Shown: positions 1 to 11,300, numbered from the stretch's first letter. The stretch: 64,000 bases of DNA from Trichobilharzia regenti (GCA_944472135.2 OX235262.1:168763509-168827508); one strand, 5' to 3'. A program made the numbers and translations. The notes: generated from the letters alone by a model not told the origin.

Positions 1-224
1 TGAGAAATAACAGTTTTTGAAAAATGGTCAGTAGTCTCATTGAATTTTGATGGTTGCCAACTGATTTGTTAAAATAAAGGAAGAACGAACATACTTTGAA
101 GGATTATACGAGCTCGTGGATTTTATTTCGTGAGCTCTCTTCAACTGCATACATGCTGAACAAAATCAAATTAAAAGTTACAAAATTTGTTTTTGAACAT
201 TCTTCTTTTCACAATGACTACGTG

Positions 225-420
225 TGGTTACACATAGACAATCTCGGACACCAGTTTGATTAAGAGAATGTAGAAATTTTAAAATAGTGGGAACACTGAA
301 ATTGCCCGGAAATTCCTAGAAGCTTGATACTCGATGGTAAACAGACAAATTACTATAGACCAAATTTACCAAATAATAAAAGATAAATCATATGACAAAA
401 AAGTTCAAATTCCAAGTCAA
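225..420 (+). pseudogene. Penelope-like element remnant, end of GIY-YIG region
   Basis: Conceptual translation on the plus strand, with stops, gives a stretch with HIDNLGHQFD, ENVEILK and a Tyr-Tyr-Arg-Pro ending. This parallels the C-terminal part of the better preserved PLE at 48757-50186 (LHTDNHGHQFDWDNVQIL and IYQPIRKK). It is a short, dead fragment; the rest of the element is missing or beyond the window edge. Confidence 0.6.
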
Positions 421-720
421 TAAAAATGATCAATAACGATGGTGAATTAACAACCAATGTTGAAAAAGGAGGTTGTCAGGAGATACAATTATATCATTCA
501 CGTGGAAAACTTAAACAAGTTCACCTTCTTATTAAAGCTTTCGCTGAAGGTGTTGTCTAGATGGACAATAAAAGTCTCGTAATTATCGATTGAGAAAGAA
601 AGACCAGATTTGGAGTATAAAATAATGTTGTCATTCTGCATCACAGGTTCTCATCAGCTGCTGCAAACCACCTGAAATTACAATGGTTATGAATAATAAC
701 ATTTCATACTTCAATGTTTG
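421..720. other. unassigned stretch with a PLE-end hammerhead-like motif
   Basis: No gene is visible. On the minus strand at 635-672 there is CAGCAGCTGATGAGAACC, which resembles the terminal motif of other PLE copies in the window (5180-5213, 40686-40723, 56105-56143). The stretch is probably the end region of one or more decayed PLEs. Confidence 0.35.
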
Positions 721-894
721 ATAGGGCGGGAGGGAGGTGAGAGAAGACAGAATACTGAAAAATCTAGCAAACAATGTTACCTTTTACGTCAACATGGCAA
801 CTCAAGAAGGTCAAAAGTTCATCCAATTGAAAACTTGCTCAGTGAGCTGAGCTCATCAGTGTGCATGACTAATCAGTGTAATCGAAATAATACG

Positions 895-1330
895 GTTACT
901 AGGGGAGTGAGAAATTGACTACACTCTCTTTTTGTGTGCATAAGTTTGGTCTGAAACGTTTGATTGAAATTGTTTCAGCAAATCGTAGTAGATCCGCTGC
1001 CCTTTGTATGTTTAATATCGTGAAGGCTTTGGAAATCTGGAAAAAATGACCCGTATCCACATAGTGGATGTCTGGTAATTGCACTTTGTAATATCTGGTT
1101 CCTTTTAAGCATAAGTTTCTTGGAATATGCTGTGAAAACCTGATAGAAGTCCTTATTTCTGTCCTTCCAATGTACTTGCTGCTTCAGGTGCACGTAAATT
1201 TATAAATGCAGTTAGAGGTAACATCAACAGGGTACTTATCCAGTTTCGGTTGGCTTATAGAGCATGTAGTGCTGTATAGTGTCACCAGCTAAGCTGCAGA
1301 GAAGCATCTCTTTATTGCTCCTTTCATCCT
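895..1330 (-). pseudogene. Penelope-like element fragment (GIY-YIG C-terminal part)
   Basis: Minus-strand frames give a GIY-YIG type segment (HWKDRNK replacing the usual YIGRTER), followed by ITRHPLCGYG and then RFAETISIKRFRPNLCTQKE, the usual end of this PLE subfamily. Frameshifts and a lost start show that it is inactive. Related ends occur at 4973-5560, 27788-28045 and 43440-43865. Confidence 0.65.
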
Positions 1331-1489
1331 CTTGTCTATCTTTTTGTGGTACTGCTTGTTTTTTGTATGGGAGGCAAATTAAATTAATCAACTAGGCGAA
1401 TACGACCAGACCACAAGATTTAATCAGTTCTTGTGAGAAGTCGTGATTAGTGTGGTACAGCAAGTCGGGTTTGAGGACAATTACTCTTC

Positions 1490-1745
1490 ACAATGATATT
1501 GGCTGGTGGTCGCACTACATCGTGAATTGGTATAAGTTGGAATTCATGGGTTGGCCACCGTATTGGCTCCCAATGGCTTAATAGTATAGGAGCTAGCTCG
1601 CCTTATAACCAGAAGGTCCTGGGTTAGCCTCCTGTGGGTGCGTACTGCCAAGGAGTTCCAAACTAGGAGGGAACAGCTGTCCAGTACTCCCTGGTTCCCA
1701 ATGGTTCTCTAACTGATGAAATCCTGAAACCAATCAATCAAATCC
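1490..1745 (+). repeat. Sm-alpha-like SINE with decayed hammerhead
   Basis: The unit begins in the segment that reads 'attggtataagttggaattc' and holds a tRNA-like head (GGCTTAATAGTATAGGAGC, then GTCCTGGGTTAGCCTCC as box B). It ends with hammerhead-derived sequence at 1635-1692 and the common tail 'ctaactgatgaaatcctg'. The catalytic CTGATGA has become CTGCCAA, so this copy should not self-cleave. Confidence 0.7.
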
Positions 1746-2049
1746 TTACAAACCAACATTCGGATGTTTAATCTACTGATCAGGAACGTTATTGCTTACA
1801 CGTTACTTTCGTATAAGTTTCCAAATACGCAGTGTGATAATGAGCAAGAGTTAGAGGGGTATATTGCGTGAGATTTTCCACATGGTTTGAGTTGATTCTA
1901 CTTTTTTGTTTTGAAACTTTTTTTACAGTCTGTATTCCTCTGCATTATTATAGAAGATAGTCAGTTTATGCAGTTTCATACAACCGATTCACTTTATCAG
2001 CTTAAACATAGAAAGAACGAACATATTTGTGGGATATAATATGAACTCC

Positions 2050-2348
2050 TTATATTACGTCGATTCTTTTCATCTGCGTCGGTGGTATAGCGGTTAGGAC
2101 GCTCGCCGACCATGCATATGGTCCGGGGTTCGATCTCCAGCCGGCGCACTCCTTTACCTCACTGAGCCGGAAATAATGCTGGTAGAGAGGAAAGGTTGGG
2201 CATGAGGCTAGCAACACCATCCTGTAAAAAATTAAACACTGCTTTAGAAACTTCAAGCCACTAGCTTGGAGCCCTATGTTCCACTGGGAACGTGAAGGAA
2301 AAATTATATTTTAAAAAATTATATTACGTCGATTCTTTTCATCTGCGT
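2050..2348 (+). repeat. tRNA-derived SINE (class 2) with perfect 30-bp target duplication
   Basis: The SINE body runs from 2080 to 2318. Box A-like sequence GGTGGTATAGCGGTTAGGAC is followed by box B-like GGGGTTCGATCTC, then the class-specific body and the end CCACTGGGAACGTGAAGG with a short A/T tail. Bases 2050-2079 are repeated exactly at 2319-2348, a 30-bp target-site duplication. This marks an insertion by target-primed reverse transcription and is the least decayed insertion footprint in the first 16 kb. About ten other copies lie in the window. Confidence 0.85.
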
Positions 2349-2469
2349 ACATCGTAATCTATATTAAAATATAAGTTACGTAATTTCTGAACAGAAAATC
2401 AAAATTAAGCGGATTGCTATGCAACAGAACAAAACATTAAGGTAAAAAATAACTATGGTTACCAGGTAG

Positions 2470-3120
2470 GCTAGTGAGAGATTAATCACGCTATCTTTCT
2501 GTATACAGAGGTTGGGTAGAAGTGTTTTCATATAAATGACTTCTACGAACCGGAGTAACCATGACTTTCTTTGTGTACTGGTTATTTAGAAGGCTTGATT
2601 AACTTCCCCTGTATATCCTGTGTCAACTAGTTGTCAGGCAATTGCAATTGAAAACACACTTTGCTACATTTCCTACGCAGACTGCTACGGATATACTCGG
2701 AAAATCTAGTAGATGCTTTTCTCTCAGTCCTTCCACCAATGTAGATGCTGCTGCAACTGCAAGGGAATTAGTAAATGCATTTCGAGTTGAAATGAGCAAG
2801 ATACTTATTTACTTTTGACTGAGTTAACGAGCATACTGTGTTGTAAAGTGGAATCAATCTTGTTGGCGAGAAATGTTTTTCTGAATGCAGTTTTAACTCT
2901 TTTTCTCAGTTCTCGTGGATACTTCTTCCTCTTTGTACACTAGACAGATAAAAACTGGTTACAAATTGAACTATTTCGGTGTTTTTTCTTCTATATTCTG
3001 ATATGGACTTTCGGGGATATCTGTTCTCGACAAGGTTCTGTTCAATAACTGCGAGTTCCACTTCAGTCTTATCATCTGAACAGAGCACCGTAACTCTTCT
3101 GAAGAGCGTTCTTACCATGC
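2470..3120 (-). pseudogene. Penelope-like element fragment (linker plus GIY-YIG)
   Basis: Minus-strand translation includes KTEVELAVIEQNLVENRYPR (the region before the endonuclease), FPCSCSSIYIGGRTERKA (GIY-YIG signature YIGxRTER) and a downstream segment with stops. The motif order is that of a PLE, whose endonuclease is GIY-YIG and follows the RT. Stops and frameshifts make it a pseudogene. Confidence 0.7.
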
Positions 3121-3228
3121 ACCATTTGTAGCCGACTGGATATAAGCTGTGATAATTTAAGTATTGATCAGTCTAATTTTCTTTCCTACAGACGGATTTT
3201 TTAACTGCCTCATCATTTTTTCTTTTAT

Positions 3229-3615
3229 GTTGAGACTGGCCCTATTCATGCAGTAAACCTGGGGTCCTAGTGGGAAGTCGTAACCAATAGGGTGCAGCAG
3301 GTTGAAGGTGAGGCAGTAACTCATCAGAGAAGATATTGCTAATTGGTCACACTATATCATGAATTGGCAGAAGTTAGAATTCATGGGCTGGCCCTTGGAT
3401 CGGGTACCAGTGGCTGAATGGTCTACAAGCTAGCTCATCTTGTAACTAGAAGGTCCTGTGTGAGTGGGTGCGCGCTGTGATGAGTCCCAAACTAGGACGA
3501 AACAGATGGCTGTCCAGTACTCCCAGCGTGTTTTTCAATGGTTCTCTAACTGATGTCAGCTGATGATGAAATCCTCCAACCAATCAAACACAATTCCCTA
3601 CGAAACCACTACTTG
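3229..3615 (+). repeat. Sm-alpha-like SINE, near full length
   Basis: This is one of the most complete copies, about 385 bp. It starts with the leader holding 'cctggggtcctagtgggaag', passes the tRNA-like part (GTACCAGTGGCTGAATGGTC; box B decayed to GTCCTGTGTGAG), a hammerhead at 3464-3524, and ends with the 'gatgaaatcctccaaccaat' tail. Box B decay suggests it is no longer transcribed well by RNA polymerase III. Confidence 0.75.
3464..3524 (+). ncRNA. hammerhead ribozyme motif in SINE (closed stem III)
   Basis: The core reads GTGATGAG, stem II GTCCCAAACTAGGAC, GAAAC, stem III, then the cleavage triplet GTC. The first core base differs from the consensus CTGATGA, or two bases are inserted, since CTG precedes it. 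A 4-base ATGG loop lies between CAG and CTG, so stem III could close within one molecule, whereas other copies have a loopless CAGCTG. Activity is uncertain. Confidence 0.6.
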
Positions 3616-3639
3616 AAAAAGAATAACCATGACCTATTT

Positions 3640-4400
3640 TTATTGGACAATTCCAATATATACTAACATACAAAAATAAGTATATATTATTGTGAATGTA
3701 CAGCTAAGTAAAAGAATCCACTGAAAAGTGACTTTCTGCAGAAAAACGTGTTTTGTATTCATTAACCATAAATGTGTCATCAACATGCCTGCAAATATAG
3801 TTAGTTCTGTTTCTGGTTACATTCGAGTCTTTTCAAGAAGAGCCATGAATATGTCCGATGAACAATGATGAACAATCATTTGGAAATAATTGATGGGAAA
3901 AAAAAGCAAACAAATGATTGAAGTTGGGTTACAAAAACAAAGTTACAAAACGACTATATAGAGTTTATTATGCAACTATTTAGGTAGACAAATATTGACA
4001 CTAAAGCCACGGTTGGAAAAATAGTCTGAATAAAACGTCTGTGAATACAGAGTCCAAGTTTTTCCCTATGGTTTGCTAGTGCTTCCGCTGCATGAAGCAT
4101 ATCTAGACGAAATCCTTGCTAGTAGCCTGATCATAATTTATATATGTCTCTGAAGGAAGGAAGTCTCTGTTGATGTTGTGTGACCACGTGCAATGATATG
4201 CTTCAGAATCGAGCTGATGACTGTTCGACGTTCTCCTTTTATAACAACCATACTGGTAAGTGTTCATGAGCTTGTCCTGCTAGTACGGCTTAACTCCACA
4301 GAAACACATGAATTCTTAAATGCACATTGAAGTTGGCAAAGGCCGAGTTTTATCTTTAACCTTTTTGGTGAATAAAAGCACGTGCATTTTTTATGTGATT
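3640..4400 (-). pseudogene. Penelope-like element fragments (RT motif and GIY-YIG part)
   Basis: On the minus strand, 3730-3810 encodes a degenerate RT box (VDDTF-like, read as THLWLMNTK in a shifted frame). The part at 3950-4330 encodes FMCFCGV, RRTSNS and FMQRKH, matching the GIY-YIG and C-terminal region of the PLE at 8100-9060. Frames are badly broken. Confidence 0.5.
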
Positions 4401-4737
4401 ACACTACATACAACCGAATTCTAGGTGAATGTTTTTACCTGGTCTGACCTTTGACCTTGTAGTCATTATTATTATTTCTCGTATCATTGTTTGTGCGGTT
4501 GATTTAGTCTGTGTCAATCATTTTATTGGCTCCTGATATGTTATCAGTATCCTCTGTGTAAATCTAAAATGATTTACTGTGGACAGTTGTACATATGCAT
4601 TTGTATAAATTATGCTTTGACGTTTTAATCTCACTTATTAAAAACGAAATGTGCAACCACTTTGTCAGATGTTCTGTATAATTGTAGTTTCTAAAGATTT
4701 TTACTTATAATTCTGTTTTTATATATTGTTTTATAAT

Positions 4738-4972
4738 TCTTTCACGTTCCTAATGGAACATAAGGCTTCGAGCTAGAGTCTTGAAGTTTCCGTAGCAGTG
4801 GTATTTATTTTTACGGGTTGGGGTTGTTAGCTTCATGCCTAACCTTTCCTCTTAACAAATCTTATTGATGGTGTAGTAAGGTAAAGGAGTGTGTCAGAGG
4901 GCGGGTATCGGACCTCGAACCACCTGTGTGGTTATCGAGCATTCTACCGCTACGCCACCGACACACACAATT
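4738..4972 (-). repeat. tRNA-derived SINE (class 2)
   Basis: The reverse complement reads GTCGGTGGCGTAGCGGTAG (box A region), GGTTCGAGGTCCGAT (altered box B), then the body and the terminal CATTAGGAACGTGAAAG. Divergence from the 2080-2318 copy is moderate. It directly abuts a PLE fragment on its right. Confidence 0.75.
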
Positions 4973-5560
4973 CCATTTAGAAGGATAGAAAGAAGGGTAC
5001 ACCTTCGATTTTCTGAACATTTACGAAAAAGTCTACGTCTCAAGGGAAAAATACCCTTAACAATGGTGCCATTACCAGACATCTCATCAATATAGGTCGT
5101 GAGATGAATACTGTGAAATCCTTTAAAATTATCGATAGACAATATGGTTCAATTTAGGCTGATGATGATGTTTTTGGGTTGTAAGCAGTTAATGAAAAGC
5201 CAACGAAACAAATATTGGTACCGTTTTTCTCTGCACAAACCACTGTTGTTCTCGCTTTATTCAAATTCATCAAGGGGAATAAATGTGTGTAGTTCAATTC
5301 TTTTGAAGGGTGCTGAAACAATTGCTATCAAACGGCTAAAACGCGATGTATGTATTCAGAAAGAAGCAGTTGTCAGTCTTTCCTTATCGTACTAACTTTA
5401 TGTCTCCACTCTCTCTATTATTCGGTTGCGTAATCTTTGTCTTCAAAGTCTTGCCCTTTTATTGTAGTGTAATTTCGCTTGTATTTTATTTATATGATGT
5501 GTGCTGAACTCACTTTTAAGGCTGAGGATGTTGACGTTAACGGATGGTATGATTTATACT
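4973..5560 (+). pseudogene. Penelope-like element fragment (GIY-YIG to C-terminus)
   Basis: The plus strand encodes RRIERRVHLRFSEHLRKSLR (second half of GIY-YIG), IKRLKRDVCIQKEAVVSLS (C-terminus) and a stop at 5393-5395. Between them, 5180-5213 holds a sequence similar to the PLE-end motif (GCAGTTAATGAAAAGCCAAC, then GAAAC). This suggests a rearranged or nested copy. It is dead. Confidence 0.65.
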
Positions 5561-5810
5561 AACGCAAGGTTTAATACCAGCAAAGTCTATAGTATTCTTT
5601 CCGCGTAGACCAACGGCAAAGCTAAACAACATAATTGATCCTCCAAATTACGAAGTACATTTCGGGACAAAATCGGAGTACGGAATGATTGCTTAACTAC
5701 ATAGGAATCGTGCACGAACGGATGAACGAATGTAACACGATGGCGTGCCAAATGGCATGGATGCTTGACCGTAGCCTTAAGCTGAACAAGTCGACTTAAT
5801 CATAGTTAGG
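5561..5810. other. no recognised feature
   Basis: No gene, RNA or known repeat is seen here on either strand. Confidence 0.5.
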
Positions 5811-6650
5811 TTGAGCATCTTATGTTTAGTAATGAATGCAGTGGCCAATAATTTTGGGGAATTACCTTCCGCTACCGAAAACCAACAAACTGGTCGAAGA
5901 AACAGCAAAGACAGGACTCCAGGTGAACATAGACAAGATGGAGGTTATGAAAATAACCAAACAACAACAGCAACATCCAGCGCTAACTACCATCAACCGG
6001 AGTAATTTGAAAGAGATTACTTCATTCACTTATCTAGGGGACGTTGTCTCAACTACAGGAGGAGCAGACGAGGATGTCAAATCGAGAATCGGGAAGGCGA
6101 GAAACACGTTCATCAACCTGAAACCAATCAGGAAATCTTAGTCACTCAGCATCAACAACGAAATTAGGATCTTCAATAGAAACGTCAAGTCAGTCAGCTC
6201 TTCTATACGGATCAGAAACTTGGTGAACCTTTATCAACAGCTGTCTTCGCTGGCTCTATACTGAAGATCAGATGGCCGGGCCGGAAATAATCATCAACAA
6301 GAAACTATGGGAAGAAACAAAACAATAACCAATCGCCAACCAACAAATATGCAGGAGAAAGTGGAGATGAATGGATTGGACACTCGCTCGCTGAGGAGGC
6401 CACTGGGTGATATCGTGGTCGCGTCAGGCCATTGGTCGAGTGGAACTAGACCGAAAGGGAAGTGGCGAGTGGGACGTCGGTGCAAGGGTGACATGGAGGA
6501 GATCGTGTGAAGAGAGAGGAGTTGAAGCAGTATGGACTAACATGGATGCAGTTGAAAAGTACAGCAGAAGGAAGACAGAAGCAAGTGGAGGCGTGCCGTT
6601 GAAGCCTTATGTTCCACTAGGAACTCAAGGGAACAATAATATTATAATAA
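5811..6650 (+). pseudogene. RTE-type (SR2-like) retrotransposon, 3' end
   Basis: The plus strand encodes TNKLVEETAKTGLQVNIDKM, EVMKITKQQQQ, ITSFTYLGDVVSTTGG and DEDVKSRIGKARNTF, then a frameshifted LLYGSETW. This is the C-terminal end of an RTE-clade reverse transcriptase. The 3' end is at about 6640-6650 with an AATAATATT-like tail. The 5' part is missing and several frameshifts are present. Sister copies are at 13770-14490, 21030-21830, 24240-24870, 45090-46895, 54215-55070 and 58570-59410. Confidence 0.8.
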
Positions 6651-6837
6651 CTTACTGCTACATGACCACATGGTTATGCAAATTACTAGTTCCATTCTCA
6701 CCTATTTGTCCACCTCTTGTCTTTATTACACAACTCCTTTTCGATTCTGTCCAAATGTTTATTATTATTGTAGTTCTGCTTGAACTTGGACCTTCTGCGT
6801 ATAGGTGATTTAAGTGTAATTTCTGAGCAATCTTGGT

Positions 6838-7055
6838 GGTTCATGATTATGGTGACCTGCTGGCCACGCACGTAGTCTGCGTCTTCGATTCCCATTCGAT
6901 GGGTCTAACCGGTAGTAAGCCCGACAAAGAGGCGAGTGGGATTGACCGTGAGACTAGCAACTTTATCCCATGAGAACAACGTAGATGCTGCTCAAACTCC
7001 AAGTATCTAAACTTAAACCCCTATGTCCCATTCGAAATGCAAATGAATAAAATAT
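6838..7055 (+). repeat. tRNA-derived SINE (class 2), decayed
   Basis: It carries a box B-like CGATTCCCATTCG region, the body with 'ggtagtaagcccgac' and the 3' end CCCATTCGAAATGCAAATG. Its head is more diverged than that of other copies. It is inserted in a PLE 3' region. Confidence 0.65.
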
Positions 7056-7097
7056 TGTGTATTAATTTTTTCAGTCTCCTATGAACTAGCATCATGT

Positions 7098-7402
7098 TAT
7101 GGTATGTGCTACTGATAAGGTTTATCAGTAGTATATGAAGATACATTCATCAGCATAAAAATCTCAAACAGAAGGGAGGTAGGTCTGAAACCAAAGAGAG
7201 AAAATGAACCAGCATTGTGGCAAAACATAGGAGACACGAAAATAAGGCAAAGAAACACAATATGAAGGTCAGAAGTAACACAACACGGAAGATCTGTGCG
7301 AATGACGACTTAGAGATAAGGTGTACATAATTTCGCATATATAAAGATACTAAATTCTAAATAAATATTCTGTTATCAAGTCTCTTGTCTTTCGCCGTTA
7401 CA
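7098..7402 (+). mobile_element. solo LTR with 4-bp target duplication ATGT
   Basis: The 305-bp unit has ATGT on both sides (7094-7097 and 7403-7406), and the PLE sequence is continuous when the unit is removed. It contains a TATA-like ATATATAAAG and AAATAAAT (poly(A) signal) shortly before the end GTTACA, the layout of an LTR. The first bases are TATGG where the related copy at 25722 has TGTGG. The strand is inferred from TATA and AATAAA order. Confidence 0.6.
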
Positions 7403-7547
7403 ATGTCAAACATTTACAACTGCATTCAAATTGTTCTGTAAACGTAATTAGTATTTTAGACTGAACAAACCGCTATTCTTTGCTTTATTACAATTTCATT
7501 TGTGAAGTTTTCGTCATCTTCGTATAAAGTATCACTATTTTATTTCT

Positions 7548-7730
7548 TTACTCTCTCAGTGGAACATAGGGCTTCCACCTAGAGCAGTGGCATTTAGTTT
7601 CTATGACATAAGGTTGCTGGCCCCACAGCTTCTGTCTTTACCACCGCGCTTACTACCTGTTAAGCAAGTCAAAGGAGTATGTCAGTCGGGGATTGGACCT
7701 CTGGGATCACTTGCTTGGTTGGTCAGTGTG
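7548..7730 (-). repeat. tRNA-derived SINE (class 2), partial
   Basis: The reverse complement contains GAGGTCCAATCCCCGAC near box B and ends with CACTGAGAGAGTAAAG. The head is truncated. It is followed on the right by a 58-bp motif (7731-7790) that also occurs twice in the spacer of the PLE at 17028-17645. Confidence 0.6.
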
Positions 7731-7779
7731 TGATTATAATCATAGTTAAATATCAAGTGGTAAAAGAAATAACGCCACA

Positions 7780-7945
7780 TATAGAATATCAAGTGTTGGT
7801 TTGCAGAGATTTTGCTTGGTGGCTGGTTCAGTCACGAGTTGACTAATGAGGAGTCCCAAACTGGGACGAAACAACTGTCCAGTTCTCTCAGGTTTTTCAA
7901 TGGTCCTCTAACTGATGTCAACTCGAGATCAAATCTGTAATATAT
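7780..7945 (+). repeat. Sm-alpha-like SINE fragment with hammerhead
   Basis: Only the hammerhead end and tail are left. The core at 7841-7886 reads CTAATGAG, stem II with GTCCCAAACTGGGAC, then GAAAC, CAACTG and the GTC triplet. CTGATGA has one substitution (G to A at the third core base), which should weaken cleavage. Confidence 0.65.
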
Positions 7946-8099
7946 TGGATTTAATATTGTAAAAAAATTTGATTTAGAATGACAAGTGAAATAATACCGG
8001 AAACGGTTCAAAGTGAGAATAATAATAGTAACAGTCGAAATAGCAAGGGAAGGAGATGATATACAAAGTGAATAAACAAAAGTAAAAAATCAGTAGAGT

Positions 8100-9060
8100 C
8101 AAAGTTTGAATGGAGATTATCTTACTTTAGCATAGACAGATTAAGATCATGAGAATTGGAGGGGTTGGACAGACATTTTTCTGTAAAGACAGATTCGGCT
8201 TTTCGATTTCGATGGCCAAAGCTTCAGCAATACAAATGATTTAGGCAAGTTATTTCCCCCTTTTGTAGATGACTTTAAAGGAAGCGTCTGTAGAGATAAG
8301 GTGACCAATATGGCCCAGATGTTCAGTGACTGCTCTTTTTATAGTTTTACTCCCACCTCTTCATAACCATGCAGGATGGTGTTCTCCCACCTTCTCGAAC
8401 AAAACCCGAACCGAACAACGAATATGCCTAGCTCTATATAAGAAGGTGAACTGATAAACGCAGATAGATACAGGCAGCTGCAGGATCTCGTCCTTCAGGT
8501 AATTGAACAGAAATGGTCGACTAGAAAACGCTATTTTCAAAGATGCTGCAATGAATGCCCTTCTCAGAGACTGTTATATCATTCTTTTAAGGATTTCGGC
8601 AGCTAAGTTACCACTGAATTCGAGGTTCATGTACAACATTTTATCACTTGCGGACGTTAAGTTATATTTCATGGATTTTGACTCTATGTTCTTGTCTTTA
8701 AAACGTGGCGGAAATGCATCTTCTGTTAAGATTTAGCTCTTCCTTCACAGTATCAGGACTACATATGCACCAAATGTAAGTGGCAGGTGATCGAATCAGG
8801 TATTGTTTACCATCAGTAGTTACCCAGCTGCAGAAAATTGTCAGTTCAGTATTCCACGACAGCTTCCTATCAACTGATCTCTTCAGTGTTCTGTCAGTTT
8901 TCCATGATCAGTTGATATCCAGAAAGTAAATGTTTGAATCGTTGTCCATGTCGAGTGTGAATTACATCGCTGGCTGGTAACCATTAAATGCATTTAATGT
9001 ATACTATATAAATCATAATCATCATCACAAACAATAAAGCTGTCATCTACATACCTTTTT
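8100..9060 (-). pseudogene. Penelope-like element fragment (RT box to C-terminus)
   Basis: Reading the minus strand from 9060 downwards gives KRYVDDSFIV (RT catalytic box), then AFPPRFKDKNIES, a degraded GIY-YIG region and finally AEALAIEIEKPNLSLQKN. This order and ending match the PLE subfamily seen at 11690-12339. Many stops are present. Confidence 0.65.
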
Positions 9061-9539
9061 TATGAATGAAAAATTTGGATTATTGACTTCAATTGATAGT
9101 TTTCTACACTGGCCATAAAGCAATCTGCAAAAAGGAGATGCATAGGAGAACGTATTGAAATAACATCCTTTTGTCTGTATATTATTTCATTAGAAGTAAA
9201 TTGTACACCTTTGACAGTTTGAAAAAAATTGGGCATTGGGTATATGATAGTAATTATTATAAAAAGTTTTGTATTTCCCAATGAATGAAAAATATACCGA
9301 TATTGTTTTTATTGATATTCCGCTATTTAGCGTTGCTAATGGCTTTATTAAAGTACTGCTAAACCAGAATTTACAAGATCTCAGCTTATATATACAGTAA
9401 CTGAATCGACGTTCCTCTGCATGAGGTAATTTTTACGTGTTCCTGTCTAGTTGGTCAATTGGTAAAGATAACAAAATCATGTATGGATTGTTGGATTTCA
9501 GGAAATAGCCCTTAAGATCGAACCTGCTCTACAACTGAT

Positions 9540-11300
9540 CACCCACGAAGAATTGAAATTTGTGAGTCAAAAGATGTCACACATTTAAATTACACAATGC
9601 AGCATACCAAACAAGAATATGAGGCCCTAAGGAATTTGAAAAAGGACAATGGCATTGTTATAATTAAAGTCGACAAGGGAAGCGTTAATGTGACTACGAT
9701 CAGAACCGATTATGATAAGTAGGCGACTGGACACTAATCCTATGAACTACACGTACTTATTGAAGAGAAAATAAAGAAATCCGTCAAAATCAACAAGATG
9801 AAATTGAATACCAACAGACTCCTTCAAGAACCGCAACAGGAATTCGGGAATCATCTTTGATTTAATCAAGAGACGGAATCCTACGTACCCTCAAGATTCT
9901 GCGATCAAAGCAAAACACACAAACCTACAGTCCGATTAAGACCAGTAGTAGATTTTATCAACTCACCAACATACAACCTCTTAAAATTCTTATTTTCGAC
10001 AATGAAACCACTGTAAAAGGACACTGAACATGCTATAAAAGGTTAATTTGATTTCAAACGCAAAATAGAAAATCGCGAAGTTGATTAAGAAGATATTATG
10101 GTAAGCTGTGACATGAACTCATTATATACTAGCATTCCCATTACCGATAGCCTTCATATCATTTTCACTTTACTATAATCAGAAACACCTCTGTCAGAAA
10201 GGTGTCCACTGGACACCAGTGAGATAAATAAAAGCCTTAAATTCTGTTTGGAGAGTAATTGTTTTGGATTTAATGAGAATTTATGTAGTTAGACAAATGG
10301 TGTTGCTATCGGTTCACCTGTTTCTCCAATAATCACTGATCTTTTCATAAATACATTTGAAGATAGCATGGCTGAGATACGTTGATGATACTTTCGTTGT
10401 GCTAAAACGACATCTACACAGTTCATTCTTAGAGAAACTGAACAATCAGTACCGCAGCATTCAGTTTACTTTGGGAATAGAATCAGACTTCGGTAAGTTA
10501 ATTTTTCTAGACTGCCTCGTTAGGGGGAAAGAAAACGGATATTTTAATATATCTGTATTCAAGAAGAAAACCCACTCCAACAAATATTTAGATTTCAGAA
10601 CATTACATCCAATTAGTGCAAAGGTATCAGTTTTCTCAAGTCTTCTTAGACAGCCACGCTCTTTGATAACGGATGAGAAAGAAAAAGAAATATCAGACAT
10701 TACTGAGACTCTCAGGCAAAACAACTACCTAAAGAACTTCATCCATAAAATCAACACTCTTACTGAATATAGTCAAAAACCTATTCCGAAGACATGGGCC
10801 TCAACAGTTGTCATTCCATATAGATCAGAAACACCAGACGACAACCGAAGAGTACTCAATGAGCACAAGGTGAGAGTTTTCTTCAAAACATCAGACGAAC
10901 TGCAAAGCAACTTTGTCCGTATAAAAGACCAAATCCCTAAGGATTCGCTATCTAATTATGTCCATAAAATCAAATGCTTGGAATGTGATACGATTTACAT
11001 CGGATAAACATCGTGAGCAATCAAATCAAAAGAAATGAAGACCATAGCAAATCTCTTCGACTACCAAGAAATCCAGTTGAACTAGAAAAGCTTGAAAAGT
11101 CATCGGCCACAGGTGTACACTCTATAGAATCAGGTGACGAAATTGATTTTGACAATATTGTAGTAATCCAGAAGAATTTCAGAAATCTCAAACAACTTCT
11201 AATATCAAAAACAATTAATATAAAATGGAATCCAAATTGTTTTATTAAGAATGAATGAATAACACCGAATTTTGACCTCGTTCCAATACTCCACAACCAC
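9540..11300 (+). pseudogene. Penelope-like element, most of RT plus GIY-YIG, degenerate
   Basis: Motifs in order: EYEALRNLKKDNGIVIIKVD (pre-RT), KTHKPTVRLRPVVDFINSPT, MVSCDMNSLYTSIPI (RT box A region), GVAIGSPVSPIITDLFI, WLRYVDDTFVVLKR (catalytic YVDD), then VHKIKCLECDTIYIG (start of GIY-YIG) and RLPRNPVELEKLEKSS. The longest open stretch is 10357-11007 (216 codons). At least six stops or frameshifts interrupt it, so it is a pseudogene, but it is the most complete PLE coding outline in the left half. The region 11300-11545 holds its decayed 3' part. Confidence 0.8.

Larger units (their letters stand above)
6655..7530 (+). mobile_element. PLE 3' region interrupted by a SINE and a solo LTR
   Basis: The parts at 6655-6837, 7060-7097 and 7403-7530 align in order with the single stretch at 55905-56100 (for example 'cacaactcctttt', 'tgaacttgga', 'atcatgt', 'aacattt'). 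A class 2 SINE (6838-7055) and a solo LTR (7098-7402) are inserted between them. The nested order gives relative ages: PLE oldest, then SINE and LTR. Confidence 0.55.

Noticed and set aside
7060..7402. Minus-strand open frame 7150-7338 (hydrophobic, 62 codons) as a membrane peptide
   Set aside because: It lies inside the solo LTR and has no supporting signal.
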